A stretch of 64,000 bases of DNA. It comes from Flavobacterium sp. J49. GTDB taxonomy: Bacteria; Bacteroidota; Bacteroidia; Flavobacteriales; Flavobacteriaceae. Below are positions 48,387-58,900 of the stretch, one piece after another (the first letter of the stretch is position 1; each line of letters starts with the position of its first letter). Below the pieces are notes generated by a model. That model was not told where the DNA came from. It saw nothing but the letters and a program-made list of their open reading frames with translations, and ran no database searches. The stretch is from positions 1 through 64,000 of the forward strand of contig NZ_JAAQQU010000094.1 of assembly GCF_011742145.1 (NCBI RefSeq). The letters are read 5' to 3'. The position numbers and the translations under genes were made by a program.

Positions 48387-49151
48387 CTATTCCGCAGATT
48401 TGTTATCCTCTTTATCTTCCTTATAAGTATAAAAATAATTAAGAAACGATGTGCGCTCCTCAGGCGCTTCTTCCTCAGGTTTTGGGGTATTGACAAAATT
48501 TCCGTTTTCATCAAAATGCTTCATAAAGCTATCCTCTTCCGGATTGAAATCGGGCTTCTCCCATTCATACTGTATGGTTTTGTTATAATCGGGCGTCTTG
48601 AACCATTTGGCAAATAAAAACCCGGTAATCAAACCCGCCAAATGCCCTTCCCAAGATATTTTGTGATCAATCTGCGGAAAAACATACCAAATCATTCCGC
48701 CATAAAACATCACAACAGCCAAAGACAAAGCCATCAAACGGAAATACTGCGACATTAATCCTTTGAAAAAAATAAAGGAAACCAACACATAAATCAAACT
48801 GCTCGCGCCTATGTGAAAAGAATTGCGACCAATTACCCAAGTAATCATCCCCGACAACAAAACACCGTAAAACAAAACTTTTAAAGAGATTGACCGGTAA
48901 AAATAAATAAGCGCTGTAGTCAGCACAAATAAGGGAATGGTATTATTGGCAATGTGATTCAAATCTCCATGCAAAAACGGACTGAAAATCACGCCCTGCA
49001 AACCCGAAAAGTTTCGAGGCAAAATGCCGTGAGTAGTCAAATCAATATTGGTCATGTTTTCAAACAGAAAAACAACCCATATAAAGCCCAACAATAAAGA
49101 AGGAACCAACCAAACAGAAGGTGAAAATTTAAAATGATGATAATCGTTCAT
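48387..49151 (-). CDS. Rhomboid family intramembrane serine protease
   Basis: A 254-residue inner-membrane protease. The helix-2 motif HGDLNHIANN fits HxxxxHxxxN (His61, His66, Asn70). The catalytic Ser117 is in GASSLIY and His170 in WEGHLAGLITG. The Gly that usually follows the active-site Ser (GxSG) is Ser118 here. Six or so membrane helices, then a long charged cytoplasmic C-terminus (about 185-254, many Glu, Pro, Lys). Between rlmB and rarA, flanked by two copies of the modular element. Confidence 0.93.
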   Translation of the reverse strand: MNDYHHFKFSPSVWLVPSLLLGFIWVVFLFENMTNIDLTTHGILPRNFSGLQGVIFSPFLHGDLNHIANNTIPLFVLTTALIYFYRSISLKVLFYGVLLSGMITWVIGRNSFHIGASSLIYVLVSFIFFKGLMSQYFRLMALSLAVVMFYGGMIWYVFPQIDHKISWEGHLAGLITGFLFAKWFKTPDYNKTIQYEWEKPDFNPEEDSFMKHFDENGNFVNTPKPEEEAPEERTSFLNYFYTYKEDKEDNKSAE

Positions 49152-49253
49152 GGTTTCAATTTAACTGTAGATTCTTGTCAAAAACGCAGCCAAATTAAAA
49201 GTAATGCTAATTTGTCAGTTAGAAAAATTTAAAAGAAGCCAACCGTTTGTATT

Positions 49254-49390
49254 TAGCCCCGATTGAAGTGAAAATACTTTTCTGTTTTTAAATAAAAGCC
49301 CTTCGACTGCGCTCAGGGTGACAAAACAGAAAAGATTGAAACGGAAAGCGGGAAAATGATTTAAAAAACGCCCAAGCGATTGGCTCCAAC
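49254..49390 (+). repeat. Dispersed modular element, copy B
   Basis: Begins TAGCCCCGATTGAAGTG, ends GATTGGCTCC. Stem AATACTTTTCTGTTTT (49273-49288) / AAAACAGAAAAGATT (49323-49337) around the same palindromic module as copy A (49299-49322). Compared with copy A the stem carries an extra C on one arm matched by an extra G on the other. It lies in a divergent gap, 50 bases upstream of rarA. A degenerate TTTCGACAAGCTCAATGTGA (49392-49411) follows. Confidence 0.88.
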
Positions 49391-49440
49391 ATTTCGACAA
49401 GCTCAATGTGACAATCAAAAAAATAACATAAATTTACAGC

Positions 49441-50718
49441 ATGGAAGCACCACTTGCCGAACGCATCAGACCGCAACGTTTAGAGGATTACATCAGCCAA
49501 TTGCATTTGGTTGGCGACAATGGTTCGCTAACACAACAAATTGCGCGTGGTGTCATTCCGTCGATGATTTTTTGGGGTTCTCCGGGAACGGGAAAAACGA
49601 CATTGGCCCAAATCATAGCCAAACAAAGCCATCGCCCGTTCTATGAATTGAGTGCGATTAACAGCGGTGTAAAAGACATCCGCGACGTGATTGAAAAAGC
49701 CAAAACCAGTGGTGGTTTGTTTACGGCTAAAAACCCGATTTTATTTATCGATGAGATTCACCGTTTTAGCAAATCGCAACAAGATTCACTTTTGGCGGCA
49801 GTCGAAAAAGGTTGGGTAACCTTAATCGGCGCCACGACTGAAAATCCGAGTTTTGAAGTGATTCCGGCTTTGTTGTCACGTTGTCAGGTATATATTCTAA
49901 ATCCGTTTTCCAAAGAAGATTTGCTGGCTTTGCTTCACCGAGCGATGAAAGAAGACCAAATCATTTCTGCCAAAAAAATAAAATTAAAGGAAACCGAAGC
50001 GTTATTGCGCCTTTCGGGCGGTGACGGACGCAAGCTATTAAATATTTTTGAATTGGTCGTAAACGCCAGCCCTGAAGGTCAAATTACGATTACCAACGAC
50101 AAAGTTTTAGAATTGGTACAACAAAATACGGTGCTTTACGATAAAACCGGCGAGCAACATTATGATATTGTTTCGGCTTTTATCAAATCTATCCGCGGGA
50201 GCGATCCCAATGGTGCGGTTTATTGGTTAGCCCGAATGATTGAAGGTGGCGAAGATGTCAAATTTATTGCCCGACGCATGTTGATTTTGTCAAGTGAAGA
50301 TATCGGTAATGCCAATCCGACGGCATTTATCATGGCCAACAATACTTTTCAAGCCGTTTCGACTATTGGCTATCCAGAGAGCAGAATTTTGCTAAGCCAG
50401 TGTGCGATTTATTTGGCCACTTCACCCAAAAGCAATGCAAGTTATATGGCCATTGGCGAAGCACAGGCTTTGGTCAAACAAACCAGAGATTTATCGGTAC
50501 CGATTCACTTGCGCAATGCACCTACCAAATTGATGAAAGAATTAGGTTATGGCGAAGAATACCAATATTCGCATAATTACGCCAATAACTTTTCGGAACA
50601 GGAATACTTGCCCGATGAGATTAAAAACACGAATTTCTACAAACCCGGAAACAATGCCCGTGAGAACGAAATGCGGACATTTTTAAAGAATCGCTGGAAA
50701 GATAAATACGGTTATTAG
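49441..50718 (+). CDS. rarA: Replication-associated recombination protein RarA (MgsA)
   Basis: A 425-residue AAA+ ATPase acting at stalled replication forks. Walker [13 protein letters not shown], Walker [13 protein letters not shown], sensor [11 protein letters not shown] and arginine-finger region ALLSRCQVY are visible; the C-terminal tetramerisation domain has [20 protein letters not shown] and a DxxYKPG-type ending ([13 protein letters not shown]). Its stop codon overlaps the convergent gene's stop by three bases. Transcribed through or from the modular element B. Confidence 0.97.
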   Translation: MEAPLAERIRPQRLEDYISQLHLVGDNGSLTQQIARGVIPSMIFWGSPGTGKTTLAQIIAKQSHRPFYELSAINSGVKDIRDVIEKAKTSGGLFTAKNPILFIDEIHRFSKSQQDSLLAAVEKGWVTLIGATTENPSFEVIPALLSRCQVYILNPFSKEDLLALLHRAMKEDQIISAKKIKLKETEALLRLSGGDGRKLLNIFELVVNASPEGQITITNDKVLELVQQNTVLYDKTGEQHYDIVSAFIKSIRGSDPNGAVYWLARMIEGGEDVKFIARRMLILSSEDIGNANPTAFIMANNTFQAVSTIGYPESRILLSQCAIYLATSPKSNASYMAIGEAQALVKQTRDLSVPIHLRNAPTKLMKELGYGEEYQYSHNYANNFSEQEYLPDEIKNTNFYKPGNNARENEMRTFLKNRWKDKYGY

Positions 50719-51446
50719 AATTTCAGGTTAATCGGTTCTGAAACTAGTTTGCCGTTATCATAGTATTCAAAAACCCATTTGCCTTCTTTGATTAAAACGG
50801 TTCCATTCACCCCATTTTTATCGGCCATAAAAACATTTTTTTGGGAAGTGTTATACAAACGCATAATGACTTTGGGCTCATTGTCTATCACTTGATAGCC
50901 ATTGGCGGTTGGTTGTGCAAAAAAGAAAACTTCATTGGTAGTAACCGGAACGGTATCGATTTTTGAATCGATTACTTTAACAACCGGTTTTGGTTCGGCT
51001 GCCGGTTCAACAGCCACTGAACCGTTGTACTTATAATTCAGGGTTTCAAATGATTTGGCTGCGGCTCTTAAGGCCTGACTGTATGCGATAGAATATTGCT
51101 TTTCTCTACTGCTTCCGATTTCAGTTTGGTAAACTACATTGCCTTTGCAATCTTTTAAAGCAATTCTTATTTTGGTTACAAACAATCCACTTTCATTGAT
51201 TAAATCGGCGGTTAAAAAATCACAACGGTTGCCAACATTTGTATCAAAAAAAGAATCATCACTAAAATAGGCTTTGAAACCATATTTTTGAAGTAATAAT
51301 TTCACTGAGGTATTTAAACCATGCTTGTCGTCTTCTTTAAAAGAATCAAATCTTTTGGGTACTATTACAAACTGATAATCATTCACACTTTGTGCAGAAG
51401 ACGCAAGAGACATCAACAAAATCAAACACAGCATTATTTTTTTCAT
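50715..51446 (-). CDS. Secreted protein of unknown function
   Basis: A 243-residue protein with signal peptide MKKIMLCLILLMSLASSAQS. Residues about 20-145 form an alpha/beta segment (YQFVIVPKRFDSFKEDDKHG, TKIRIALKDCKGNVVYQTEI, SIAYSQALRAAAKSFETLNY); 145-165 is a low-complexity linker and the C-terminal 80 residues a beta-rich domain (NGVNGTVLIKEGKWVFEYYD). I do not recognise a family. It is the last gene of the radC-HAD unit (one base after the HAD gene) and ends head-to-head with rarA. Confidence 0.85.
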   Translation of the reverse strand: MKKIMLCLILLMSLASSAQSVNDYQFVIVPKRFDSFKEDDKHGLNTSVKLLLQKYGFKAYFSDDSFFDTNVGNRCDFLTADLINESGLFVTKIRIALKDCKGNVVYQTEIGSSREKQYSIAYSQALRAAAKSFETLNYKYNGSVAVEPAAEPKPVVKVIDSKIDTVPVTTNEVFFFAQPTANGYQVIDNEPKVIMRLYNTSQKNVFMADKNGVNGTVLIKEGKWVFEYYDNGKLVSEPINLKF

Positions 51447-51447
51447 G

Positions 51448-52131
51448 TTACAATATATTTTTTAATTCTACTAAACGATTTATGGTCTGCACCTCAGGTA
51501 TATTATGGTTGTTTTTCTCGTCAAACAAAATCGCCTTCATTCCGAAATCAATAGCACCTCTGACATCCGCATCGATACAATCACCAATCATGATGGCATT
51601 TTCTTTGTTGGTTTTAGCCAAAGATAAGGCAAATTCAAATATGTTTCGATGTGGTTTTTTAACGCCGGCCATTTCTGAATTGGTTACCGTTTTAAAATAA
51701 CTTCCCAAACCTGAATTGTTGATTTTTTTGTACTGAACTTCGGCAAAACCATTGGTGATGATGTGCAGATTGTACTTGGGCAACAAATAATCTAAAACTT
51801 CAATGGCTCCTTCAAACAGTTGGTTGTTTTCGGGTAAAAAAGCGATGTAATCATGGGCGATTTGATCAATAGCTTCATCCGAAATAGAATAGTTTAAAGC
51901 ATCAAACGATTGTTTCAACCGCTGATAACGCAGTTCTTCATGGGTAATTTTATCCACTTGGTACAACTTCCAGCAAGCTTGGTTGATGGGCGCGTAAACT
52001 TCTATAAATTTGGTTGTATTTAGAGTTGGATGATGCACTTTGAATATTTTATCAAAAGCCAAGACCGAATTGCGGTCGAAATCCCAAAGTGTGTGATCTA
52101 AGTCAAAAAAAATATCGGTGATGTGTTTCAT
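51448..52131 (-). CDS. HAD hydrolase, YjjG-type noncanonical pyrimidine nucleotidase
   Basis: A 227-residue HAD-superfamily phosphatase. Motif I FFDLDHTLWDFDRN (nucleophile Asp and acid-base Asp), motif II-like HIITNGFAEVQYKK, motif III Lys in GVKKPHRNIFEFAL and motif IV MIGDCIDADVRGA. The pattern fits YjjG, a 5'-nucleotidase that cleans non-canonical pyrimidine nucleotides, but the exact substrate cannot be known from sequence. Tightly packed between radC (one base) and the unknown secreted protein. Confidence 0.9.
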   Translation of the reverse strand: MKHITDIFFDLDHTLWDFDRNSVLAFDKIFKVHHPTLNTTKFIEVYAPINQACWKLYQVDKITHEELRYQRLKQSFDALNYSISDEAIDQIAHDYIAFLPENNQLFEGAIEVLDYLLPKYNLHIITNGFAEVQYKKINNSGLGSYFKTVTNSEMAGVKKPHRNIFEFALSLAKTNKENAIMIGDCIDADVRGAIDFGMKAILFDEKNNHNIPEVQTINRLVELKNIL

Positions 52132-52132
52132 T

Positions 52133-52822
52133 TTAAAATAGGCCTTCGTCCTGAAAGCTCAAATAACTTTTTTCTGTGATAATAACATGGTCGAGCACTT
52201 TGATATCGAGTTGCTCTCCGGCAAATTTAAGCTTTTTAGTAATTTCTTTGTCGGCATCACTGGCCATTAATTTACCCGAAGGATGATTGTGGGATAAAAT
52301 AATAGCCGTAGCATTGTGTTCTAAAGCCATTTTGAAGATTAAACGAACATCCACCACGGTTCCGGTAATGCCGCCTTTGGACAATTGCGCTTTGTAAATG
52401 ACTTTGTTGGAATTGTTCAAATACAACACCCAAAACTCTTCATGAGGTAACTCACCTATAATAGGCTGCATGATTTCAAAAACGGCTTTGCTTGAAGTGA
52501 TTTTGTCTAAAACAGTAGTTTCTTCGGTTCTTCGTCTTCGCCCTAATTCTAAAGCAGCCGCAATAGTAACAGCCTTTGCCTCTCCTATTCCTTTGAATTC
52601 CATTAATTGTTTTAAAGACATTTTTCCTAAAGCGTTCAAGTTATTATTGACACTGGCCAAGATTCTTTTGCTCAAAGAAACGGCGCTTTCATTCCTGCTT
52701 CCTGAACCAATGAGAATCGCGATTAGTTCAGCATCGCTTAAAACTGCTTTGCCTTTCAGCATCAGCTTTTCGCGTGGTTTATCGTCTTCTGACCAATGTT
52801 TTATGGAAAAATTTTGTTCCAA
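52133..52822 (-). CDS. radC: RadC family JAB-domain protein, TTG start
   Basis: A 229-residue protein. N-terminal helix-hairpin-helix part (SDAELIAILIGSGSRNESAV, LMEFKGIGEAKAVTIAAALE) and C-terminal JAB1/MPN-like metal site (ILSHNHPSGKLMASDAD with the HxHPS...D ligands). Despite the name, a role in repair is not proven for the family. The expected N-terminus (EQNFSIKHWSEDDKPREKL) is reached only from a TTG at 52822, with an in-frame stop codon three codons upstream. First gene of a three-gene unit. Confidence 0.93.
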   Translation of the reverse strand: MEQNFSIKHWSEDDKPREKLMLKGKAVLSDAELIAILIGSGSRNESAVSLSKRILASVNNNLNALGKMSLKQLMEFKGIGEAKAVTIAAALELGRRRRTEETTVLDKITSSKAVFEIMQPIIGELPHEEFWVLYLNNSNKVIYKAQLSKGGITGTVVDVRLIFKMALEHNATAIILSHNHPSGKLMASDADKEITKKLKFAGEQLDIKVLDHVIITEKSYLSFQDEGLF

Positions 52823-52874
52823 GGCAAAATACTAAAATGAAAGATTTATCGTTAGTTATTCAAACCATAAAATT

Positions 52875-53489
52875 ATGAAAACTTTTTATTTATCGCTAAT
52901 TTTACTTACATTTTTGACTTGCGCACAAAAAAGCAATGAGAATAATGTTGTGGAAACAAACCCTAATTCATTTCAAGAGCAATTATCAGCAGCTGCCATT
53001 TCTATTGTTGACCCGAGTATCATTTATACGCCAAACTATGTTTCAATAAAATACCCCAATGGCGATGTTCCAGCCAAAACCGGTGTTTGTACTGATGTTG
53101 TGATTCGAGCCTATCGAAAAGTAGGCATTGATTTGCAAAAAGAAGTTCATGAAGATTTGAAAACCAATTTCTCAAAATATCCCAATCTTAAAAAATGGGG
53201 ATTAAAAAAACCCGATACCAACATCGACCACAGAAGAGTACCCAATTTAGAAGTTTTCTTTACCAGAAAAGGACAAAAGTTAGCCGTTACCCAAAAAGCC
53301 AAAGATTACAAAACCGGGGAAATAGTAACATGGATGATTAACGGTAAATTGCCGCACATTGGCATCATAACCCATAAAAAATCACCGGACGGTAATCCGA
53401 TGATAGTGCATAATGTTGGTGGCGGACAGGTTTTAGAAGATTGTCTTTTTAGTTATGAGATTGTTGGGCATTTCAAATATGAGAAGTAA
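52875..53489 (+). CDS. DUF1287 lipoprotein
   Basis: A 204-residue lipoprotein (signal MKTFYLSLILLTFLTC, Cys16, then AQKSNEN without an acidic export signal, so probably periplasmic-side). The body has the DUF1287 pattern: TGVCTDVVIRAYRKVGIDLQ with a conserved Cys, EDLKTNF, and NIDHRRVPNLEVFFTRKG and the HIGIITHKKSPDG block near the end. The fold resembles NlpC/P60-like Cys peptidases with Cys (VCTD) and His (LPHIGI), but this is inference. Convergent with mpl, 8 bases between stops. Confidence 0.9.
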   Translation: MKTFYLSLILLTFLTCAQKSNENNVVETNPNSFQEQLSAAAISIVDPSIIYTPNYVSIKYPNGDVPAKTGVCTDVVIRAYRKVGIDLQKEVHEDLKTNFSKYPNLKKWGLKKPDTNIDHRRVPNLEVFFTRKGQKLAVTQKAKDYKTGEIVTWMINGKLPHIGIITHKKSPDGNPMIVHNVGGGQVLEDCLFSYEIVGHFKYEK

Positions 53490-53497
53490 TTTGAAGA

Positions 53498-54853
53498 CTA
53501 CTCAATCAAGCCTTTCACCTCATCAAAGTTCAATCCACCATAATTTCCTGAACTCATTAACAGCAAAGCGGAATTATTCAAATCATAAGAGAACAAAAAG
53601 TCTTTGAACTCGGTCGGATTCGTGTAAATAATCAAGTCATCTCGTTTGAAAGATTGCGCGATTTGGTCATAAGTTACTTCCTCCAATTGTTTGATTTTTA
53701 CTGCATCTGGTGAATAAAAAACGACCGCTACATCAGCGGCATCCAATGCACCTTCATATTCTTTTAGGAACTCAGCGTTCAAACTACTATAGGTGTGCAA
53801 TTCCAAACACGCCACTAATTTTCTATCCGGATATTGAGCTTTAACGGCTTTAGTGGTTGCCGATACTTTGCTTGGTGAATGTGCGAAATCTTTGTAGGCC
53901 ACTTTGCCTTTGCCTTCGGCTATTTTTTCCAAACGTTTGGAAGCGCCTTTGAAACTCGCAATGGCTTCATAGAAATCGGCTTCATCGACACCCATATTTT
54001 GGCAAATCCATTTGGCGCCGGCCAAATTGTTGAGATTGTGTGCACCGAAAACTTCAATTGGCATTGGACCTTCGGGTGTGTCTAATAAAGTTGTGCCGTC
54101 TTTTACCGAATAACTTGGTGTTTGATAAGGCAATCTTCGAATGGTATTGGTGCTTTCTTCGGCTACTTTTTTAACGGTTGCATCTTCTTCATTATAGACT
54201 AAAATACCGCCTTTGGTAATTTGGCTGACAAAAATTTCAAATTGTTCCACATAGTTTTCAAAGGTTGGAAACACATTGATATGATCCCAAGCAATTCCGG
54301 AAAGTAAAGCAATATTGGGCTGGTACAAATGAAACTTTGGTCTTCTGTCGATTGGTGATGACAAATATTCATCGCCTTCTAAAACGATAAAATCATTGTC
54401 GTGTGTGAGATGCACCATAGTATCAAAACCTTCCAATTGTGCACCTACCATGTAGTCGACTTCAATATTGTGAAAATGCATCACATGCAAAATCATAGAA
54501 GTAATGGTGGTTTTTCCGTGAGAACCGCCAATGACTACACGGGTTTTATTTTTGGATTGTTCGTATAAAAATTCGGGATATGAGTAGATTTTAAGCCCAA
54601 GTTCTTGAGCTTTCAACAACTCCGGATTATCTGCTTTGGCATGCATTCCAAGTATAACTGCTTCAATATCGGAAGTAATTTTTCCTGGAAACCAACCCAT
54701 TTCAACAGGTAATAATCCTTTCTTTTCTAATCTTGACTTAGACGGTTCAAAGATGGCATCATCGCTTCCGGTTACTTGGTATCCTTTATGGTGTAGGGCC
54801 AAAGCTAAATTGTGCATGGCTGCACCGCCAATGGCTATGAAATGTGTTCGCAT
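53498..54853 (-). CDS. mpl: Muropeptide ligase Mpl (UDP-MurNAc:tripeptide ligase)
   Basis: A 451-residue Mur-ligase-family enzyme that joins recycled L-Ala-gamma-D-Glu-meso-Dap to UDP-MurNAc. It begins THFIAIGGAAMHNLALALHH, the Mpl form of the Rossmann-like domain, has the ATP-binding loop GGSHGKTTITSMILH and the downstream LEGDEYLSSPIDRRPKF and FAHSPSKVSATTKA motifs. MurC is the alternative; the GAAMHN start, which replaces the MurC GIGGIGM form, supports Mpl. Two bases after the TPR gene, so co-transcribed. Confidence 0.93.
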   Translation of the reverse strand: MRTHFIAIGGAAMHNLALALHHKGYQVTGSDDAIFEPSKSRLEKKGLLPVEMGWFPGKITSDIEAVILGMHAKADNPELLKAQELGLKIYSYPEFLYEQSKNKTRVVIGGSHGKTTITSMILHVMHFHNIEVDYMVGAQLEGFDTMVHLTHDNDFIVLEGDEYLSSPIDRRPKFHLYQPNIALLSGIAWDHINVFPTFENYVEQFEIFVSQITKGGILVYNEEDATVKKVAEESTNTIRRLPYQTPSYSVKDGTTLLDTPEGPMPIEVFGAHNLNNLAGAKWICQNMGVDEADFYEAIASFKGASKRLEKIAEGKGKVAYKDFAHSPSKVSATTKAVKAQYPDRKLVACLELHTYSSLNAEFLKEYEGALDAADVAVVFYSPDAVKIKQLEEVTYDQIAQSFKRDDLIIYTNPTEFKDFLFSYDLNNSALLLMSSGNYGGLNFDEVKGLIE

Positions 54854-54855
54854 TA

Positions 54856-55557
54856 CTATGGTTTGTTTTTTTCTTGATAGGCTTGCATCAACAATTTGGC
54901 CTTCTCAGGTTGATTCATTTTGTTTTTATACAAATTGGCTAATTTTTGATAGGTCGTTTTAGAACCGCCTACGGCAATGGCTCTGGCATAATTTCTCTCT
55001 GCTTCATTGTATCGCTCAAAATATTCAGCTATACGACCTTTGGCCAAGTAACCGTCAACAGGAGAAATTTTGAACAATTCTCCGGCATATTTCTGTGCTT
55101 TTCGCTCACTTCCTCCAACAATTCCCGGCAATTCAAGGTATAATTCGATTAAAGCCCAACGTGCTTCGATATGATTAGCATTGAGTTGAATGGCCTTTTC
55201 AAAAGACGCTTTGATATCATCAATCATTCCCAAGGCTTTGAATTTATTGGATTCTTTGGCTTTCATCCCAAGACATCCGCCATATTTGTAATGGTAATTG
55301 GCTTCTGCCGGTTTGAGTTTTCTCAATTTATCATAATAGTTCATGGCTTTGTCCCATGATTTATTGGCGCCTTCAATATCGCCCAAGTATTCCAATACTT
55401 TTAAGTCGTTTGGATTCTCCTTGATAACATCCTCAAAAATTGGTTTTGCCAAAACATATTTGGCTTGTAAAAACAACTTTTCACCTCTTTCAAAATCAGA
55501 TTGAGCGGAAATGATCAGCGGAAACAGAAGTATGATTTTTAAAAAAAATTTCATCAA
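54856..55557 (-). CDS. Secreted tetratricopeptide-repeat protein
   Basis: A 233-residue protein with signal peptide MKFFLKIILLFPLIISAQS and about five TPR-like helical pairs (ERGEKLFLQAKYVLAKPIFE, DLKVLEYLGDIEGANKSWDK, AMNYYDKLRKLKPAEANYHY, SFEKAIQLNANHIEARWALI, AERNYARAIAVGGSKTTYQK). TPRs mediate protein contacts; partners unknown. Upstream gene in a two-gene unit with mpl, which hints at a link to cell-wall turnover, but this is only association. Confidence 0.9.
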   Translation of the reverse strand: MMKFFLKIILLFPLIISAQSDFERGEKLFLQAKYVLAKPIFEDVIKENPNDLKVLEYLGDIEGANKSWDKAMNYYDKLRKLKPAEANYHYKYGGCLGMKAKESNKFKALGMIDDIKASFEKAIQLNANHIEARWALIELYLELPGIVGGSERKAQKYAGELFKISPVDGYLAKGRIAEYFERYNEAERNYARAIAVGGSKTTYQKLANLYKNKMNQPEKAKLLMQAYQEKNKP

Positions 55558-55887
55558 ACTTATCTTGGTTTAGTGAAAAACAAATATAGACAATTTATAG
55601 TATTTCCTTCTATTGAATTGTACTGAATTTAGCCCTAAAAATCACAAATAAATCGGCTTTTATTTACAAGAATCCTTGATTTCTCAAATAAAAACAATCT
55701 GTGAACGGTGAAAAACTATCGTTGAAATGCATGCTTTTTCAAATCGTAAACTGCTGTTTTTAAATGATTTACATAAAAACCATTTCCAATTAACCCCAAA
55801 AAAGCTACCTAAAAAACAAAAAAAATGCCGTTTATCGATTTTTGAGGCAGTATAACTAAGAATGTAATCATCTGGTGATGCCCACTT
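55558..55887. other. Divergent intergenic region
   Basis: About 330 AT-rich bases between the TPR gene and the large adhesin-like gene. I see no gene and no strong repeat. Confidence 0.5.
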
Positions 55888-55895
55888 TAAATTTG
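55888..55895 (+). promoter_or_regulatory. -7 box of the large T9SS protein gene
   Basis: TAAATTTG is an exact TAnnTTTG match 35 bases before the ATG at 55931. No TTTG was found at 17-23 bases upstream of it. Confidence 0.5.
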
Positions 55896-55930
55896 TAAAA
55901 GTATTAACGGAGTTTAAAATTCATCGCCCT

Positions 55931-58900
55931 ATGAAAAAAAACTACATGCAAACAGAAATTAATTTATTGCTAGAATTATTTTTATCAAAAAAATACATCC
56001 TACTTCTAGCTGCGCTTTTACTTTTAGCAAGTGCATCCTCATCGGCCCAAACTAGCGGACCAAACAATCCAAGTAATGGTACTTTTGTTGCTGGAGCCAA
56101 TGTAGATTGGACAACACCAGGAAACATAACAAATACTGCCGACGCTAATTATACAACTGCTGTTTTTGCAGTCGCCGCTAACACTGACAATCTTATTGGA
56201 AGCAATTATGGCTTTTCAATACCAAACAATGCCATCATTAATGGTATTGTATTAACAGTTAATAGAAGAACAAGTGCCACCAATGCCGGAAGAATTACCA
56301 AAGACAATTTTGTGAGCTTAGTAAAAAATGGCGTAATAACCGGAAACAACAAAGCTGTAACTACAGCATACGGCACTATTTTTTCTGTAGCAACTTATGG
56401 CTCTTCAACTGACACTTGGGGTACAACTTGGACACCGGCTGATATCAATGCTACTAATTTCGGCGCAGTGATTTCGGTAAACGCCAACAATAGCTTAACT
56501 GCTACAGTGGACTACCTTAAAATTACAATTCATTATACAACTATTGGATTCTTCTCTTCGAGTGCTTGTGAAGGATCTAATGCATCTATAATAATAACCG
56601 GAAATTATATCGCAGGTACTAATGCTGTGAGTTTTGACGGTACCTCAGCCACTTTTGTTCAAAACAGCAACACTCAAGTGACCGCAACCTTGCCAACCGG
56701 AGCTACTTCAGGAACGATTTCTTTAACAACTCCACAAGGTACCGCAACAAGCTCGACAAGCTTTACGATTAATCCGCTTCCTACAGTAAATGCCATAACG
56801 GGAACTACAATCCTTTGTGCAGGTGGAACAGCTACGCTTTCAAATACTACATCTGGCGGAAGTTGGAGTTCTGCTTCACCTTCTATTGCTACGATTAACG
56901 GTTTTGGAAATGTAAGCGGTTTAACAAATGGAAACGCAATGATAACTTACTCCTTTACTGATGGTAATGGCTGTTCCAATTCGGCTACAACTACGGTAAC
57001 TGTTAATGCATCACCTATAATTACTGCTCCAAGCAGCATTTGTATCGGAAGTACAATACAACTCTCTCCAAGCACAGGCGGAAACTGGGCAAGCAATGAT
57101 ACCTCTATTGCAACAATAGACAATAGCGGTTTGGTAACCGCCATAAACTATGGAAATGTAACTTTTACTTTTACAGATGACACAACTACTTGTTCCAATA
57201 CAACAAATAGTATAGTGGTTCCGCAATCAATGTCAATAACAACACAACCTGTTGTAAGTCAAACAATTTGCGAAAACAATTTGGTTACTCTTTCACTTAC
57301 TGCTGCCGGAGACAACTTGTCTTATCAATGGTTTAAAGGAGCTACTGCTTTGGTTAATGGCGGAAACATTTCTGGAGTAACGACTCCGATTGTAACTTTC
57401 AATTTAATTACACCCGCAGACTCTGCTGTCGATTATCATTGTATTGTCAGCAATGGATGTAATAGCGATTTAGCCACTGATTATGCTACTGTAACGGTAA
57501 ACGAGCAAAGTGTTGGCGGAACAGCTTCAATTTCTTTACCTAATGTAACGCCTGTGGTGAGAACCACTACTGTTTGTCATTTTGGATCCGGAAACGTATA
57601 CTTAAGCGGTCACATAGGAAATATTATCCGTTGGGAGTCAACAACAAACGGCGGGGTAACTTGGACACCAATTACCAACACTACGACTACATTAACATAC
57701 AGCAATATAACGCAAACCACATTTTACAGAGCGGTAGTTCAAAACGGCATTACTTGTAATTTGGCTTATTCTTATGTGGTTTTAGTGGATGTAATCCCTA
57801 ATATCAGACCCACTCCGGTAACAGCTACTCCACAAACCATTTGTGTTGGTGGCTCGTCAGTATTGTATTCTGAGAGTGGATTTGCCACTAGCTCTTACAT
57901 CGCAGAAGGCGGAACTTTCAGTAATGCCAATCCCGACAACTGGTTAGTTGACGGTTGTGGAAACTGTTTGAATGCCGGTGGTAGTAACACTACTGAAGGA
58001 CCTTTCAGATTGAGTGCCACTAATGGTGGGACTTACTCTGGTATCAATTATACCTCTATGGGTAAATTTGCCATTGCCAACGGGAGCTATAACTCAATCA
58101 TGCAAACGCCTATTTTTAATACATATGGTTTGACTACCGCAGAATTAAGCTTTAACCATGCTTTTAATTTACAAGCCGGCGCTTCAGTTTCGGTTGAATT
58201 ATCGTTGGATGGCGGAACAACCTACACAGTAGTACTTGCTTCTTTTACCGGACCAAGTATCCGAAGTCCTTACAATGCTTTTCCAAATCAAAGTATTGAT
58301 TTAAGCAATTATATTGGCCAACCTAATTTAAGAGTTCGTTTTGTATATAACGGCACTGTTAATAGTTCATGGGCCATAGATAATATTTTAATTCCTGAAT
58401 CACCAGCCAATTTGACAACACAATGGATTGACTCTATTACCGGTGAAGTTATCAGTACTACTGCAACAGCTACTGTGAGTCCAACTACAACTACAACTTA
58501 TGCCGTAACTTCCTATTTGAACGGTTGTACCAGTTATGGTCCTGAGGGAACTACTTATATCACTGTTAATGTTAATGAAAGACCTACCGCTAACATTGGC
58601 CCTTCACAAACCATTTGTTTGGGAAATCCAGCCACATTCAGCGTTGCCTTAACCGGTTCAGCACCATGGAGCATTACGTATAGCAATGGTTCAACCACCA
58701 CCACAGTGAATAACATCAATACTAATCCCTATGTATTCAATGTAAATGGGATTACAACCAACAGAACTTTTACCATCACGGCCTTGAGTGATTCAAAATG
58801 CACCGCAAATTCAACCAATATTACCGGCGCTGCTGTGGTTACTGTTTTAAACGGAACTCCGGGATTGTGGACAGGCATGATTAGTAACGATTGGTTTGAT

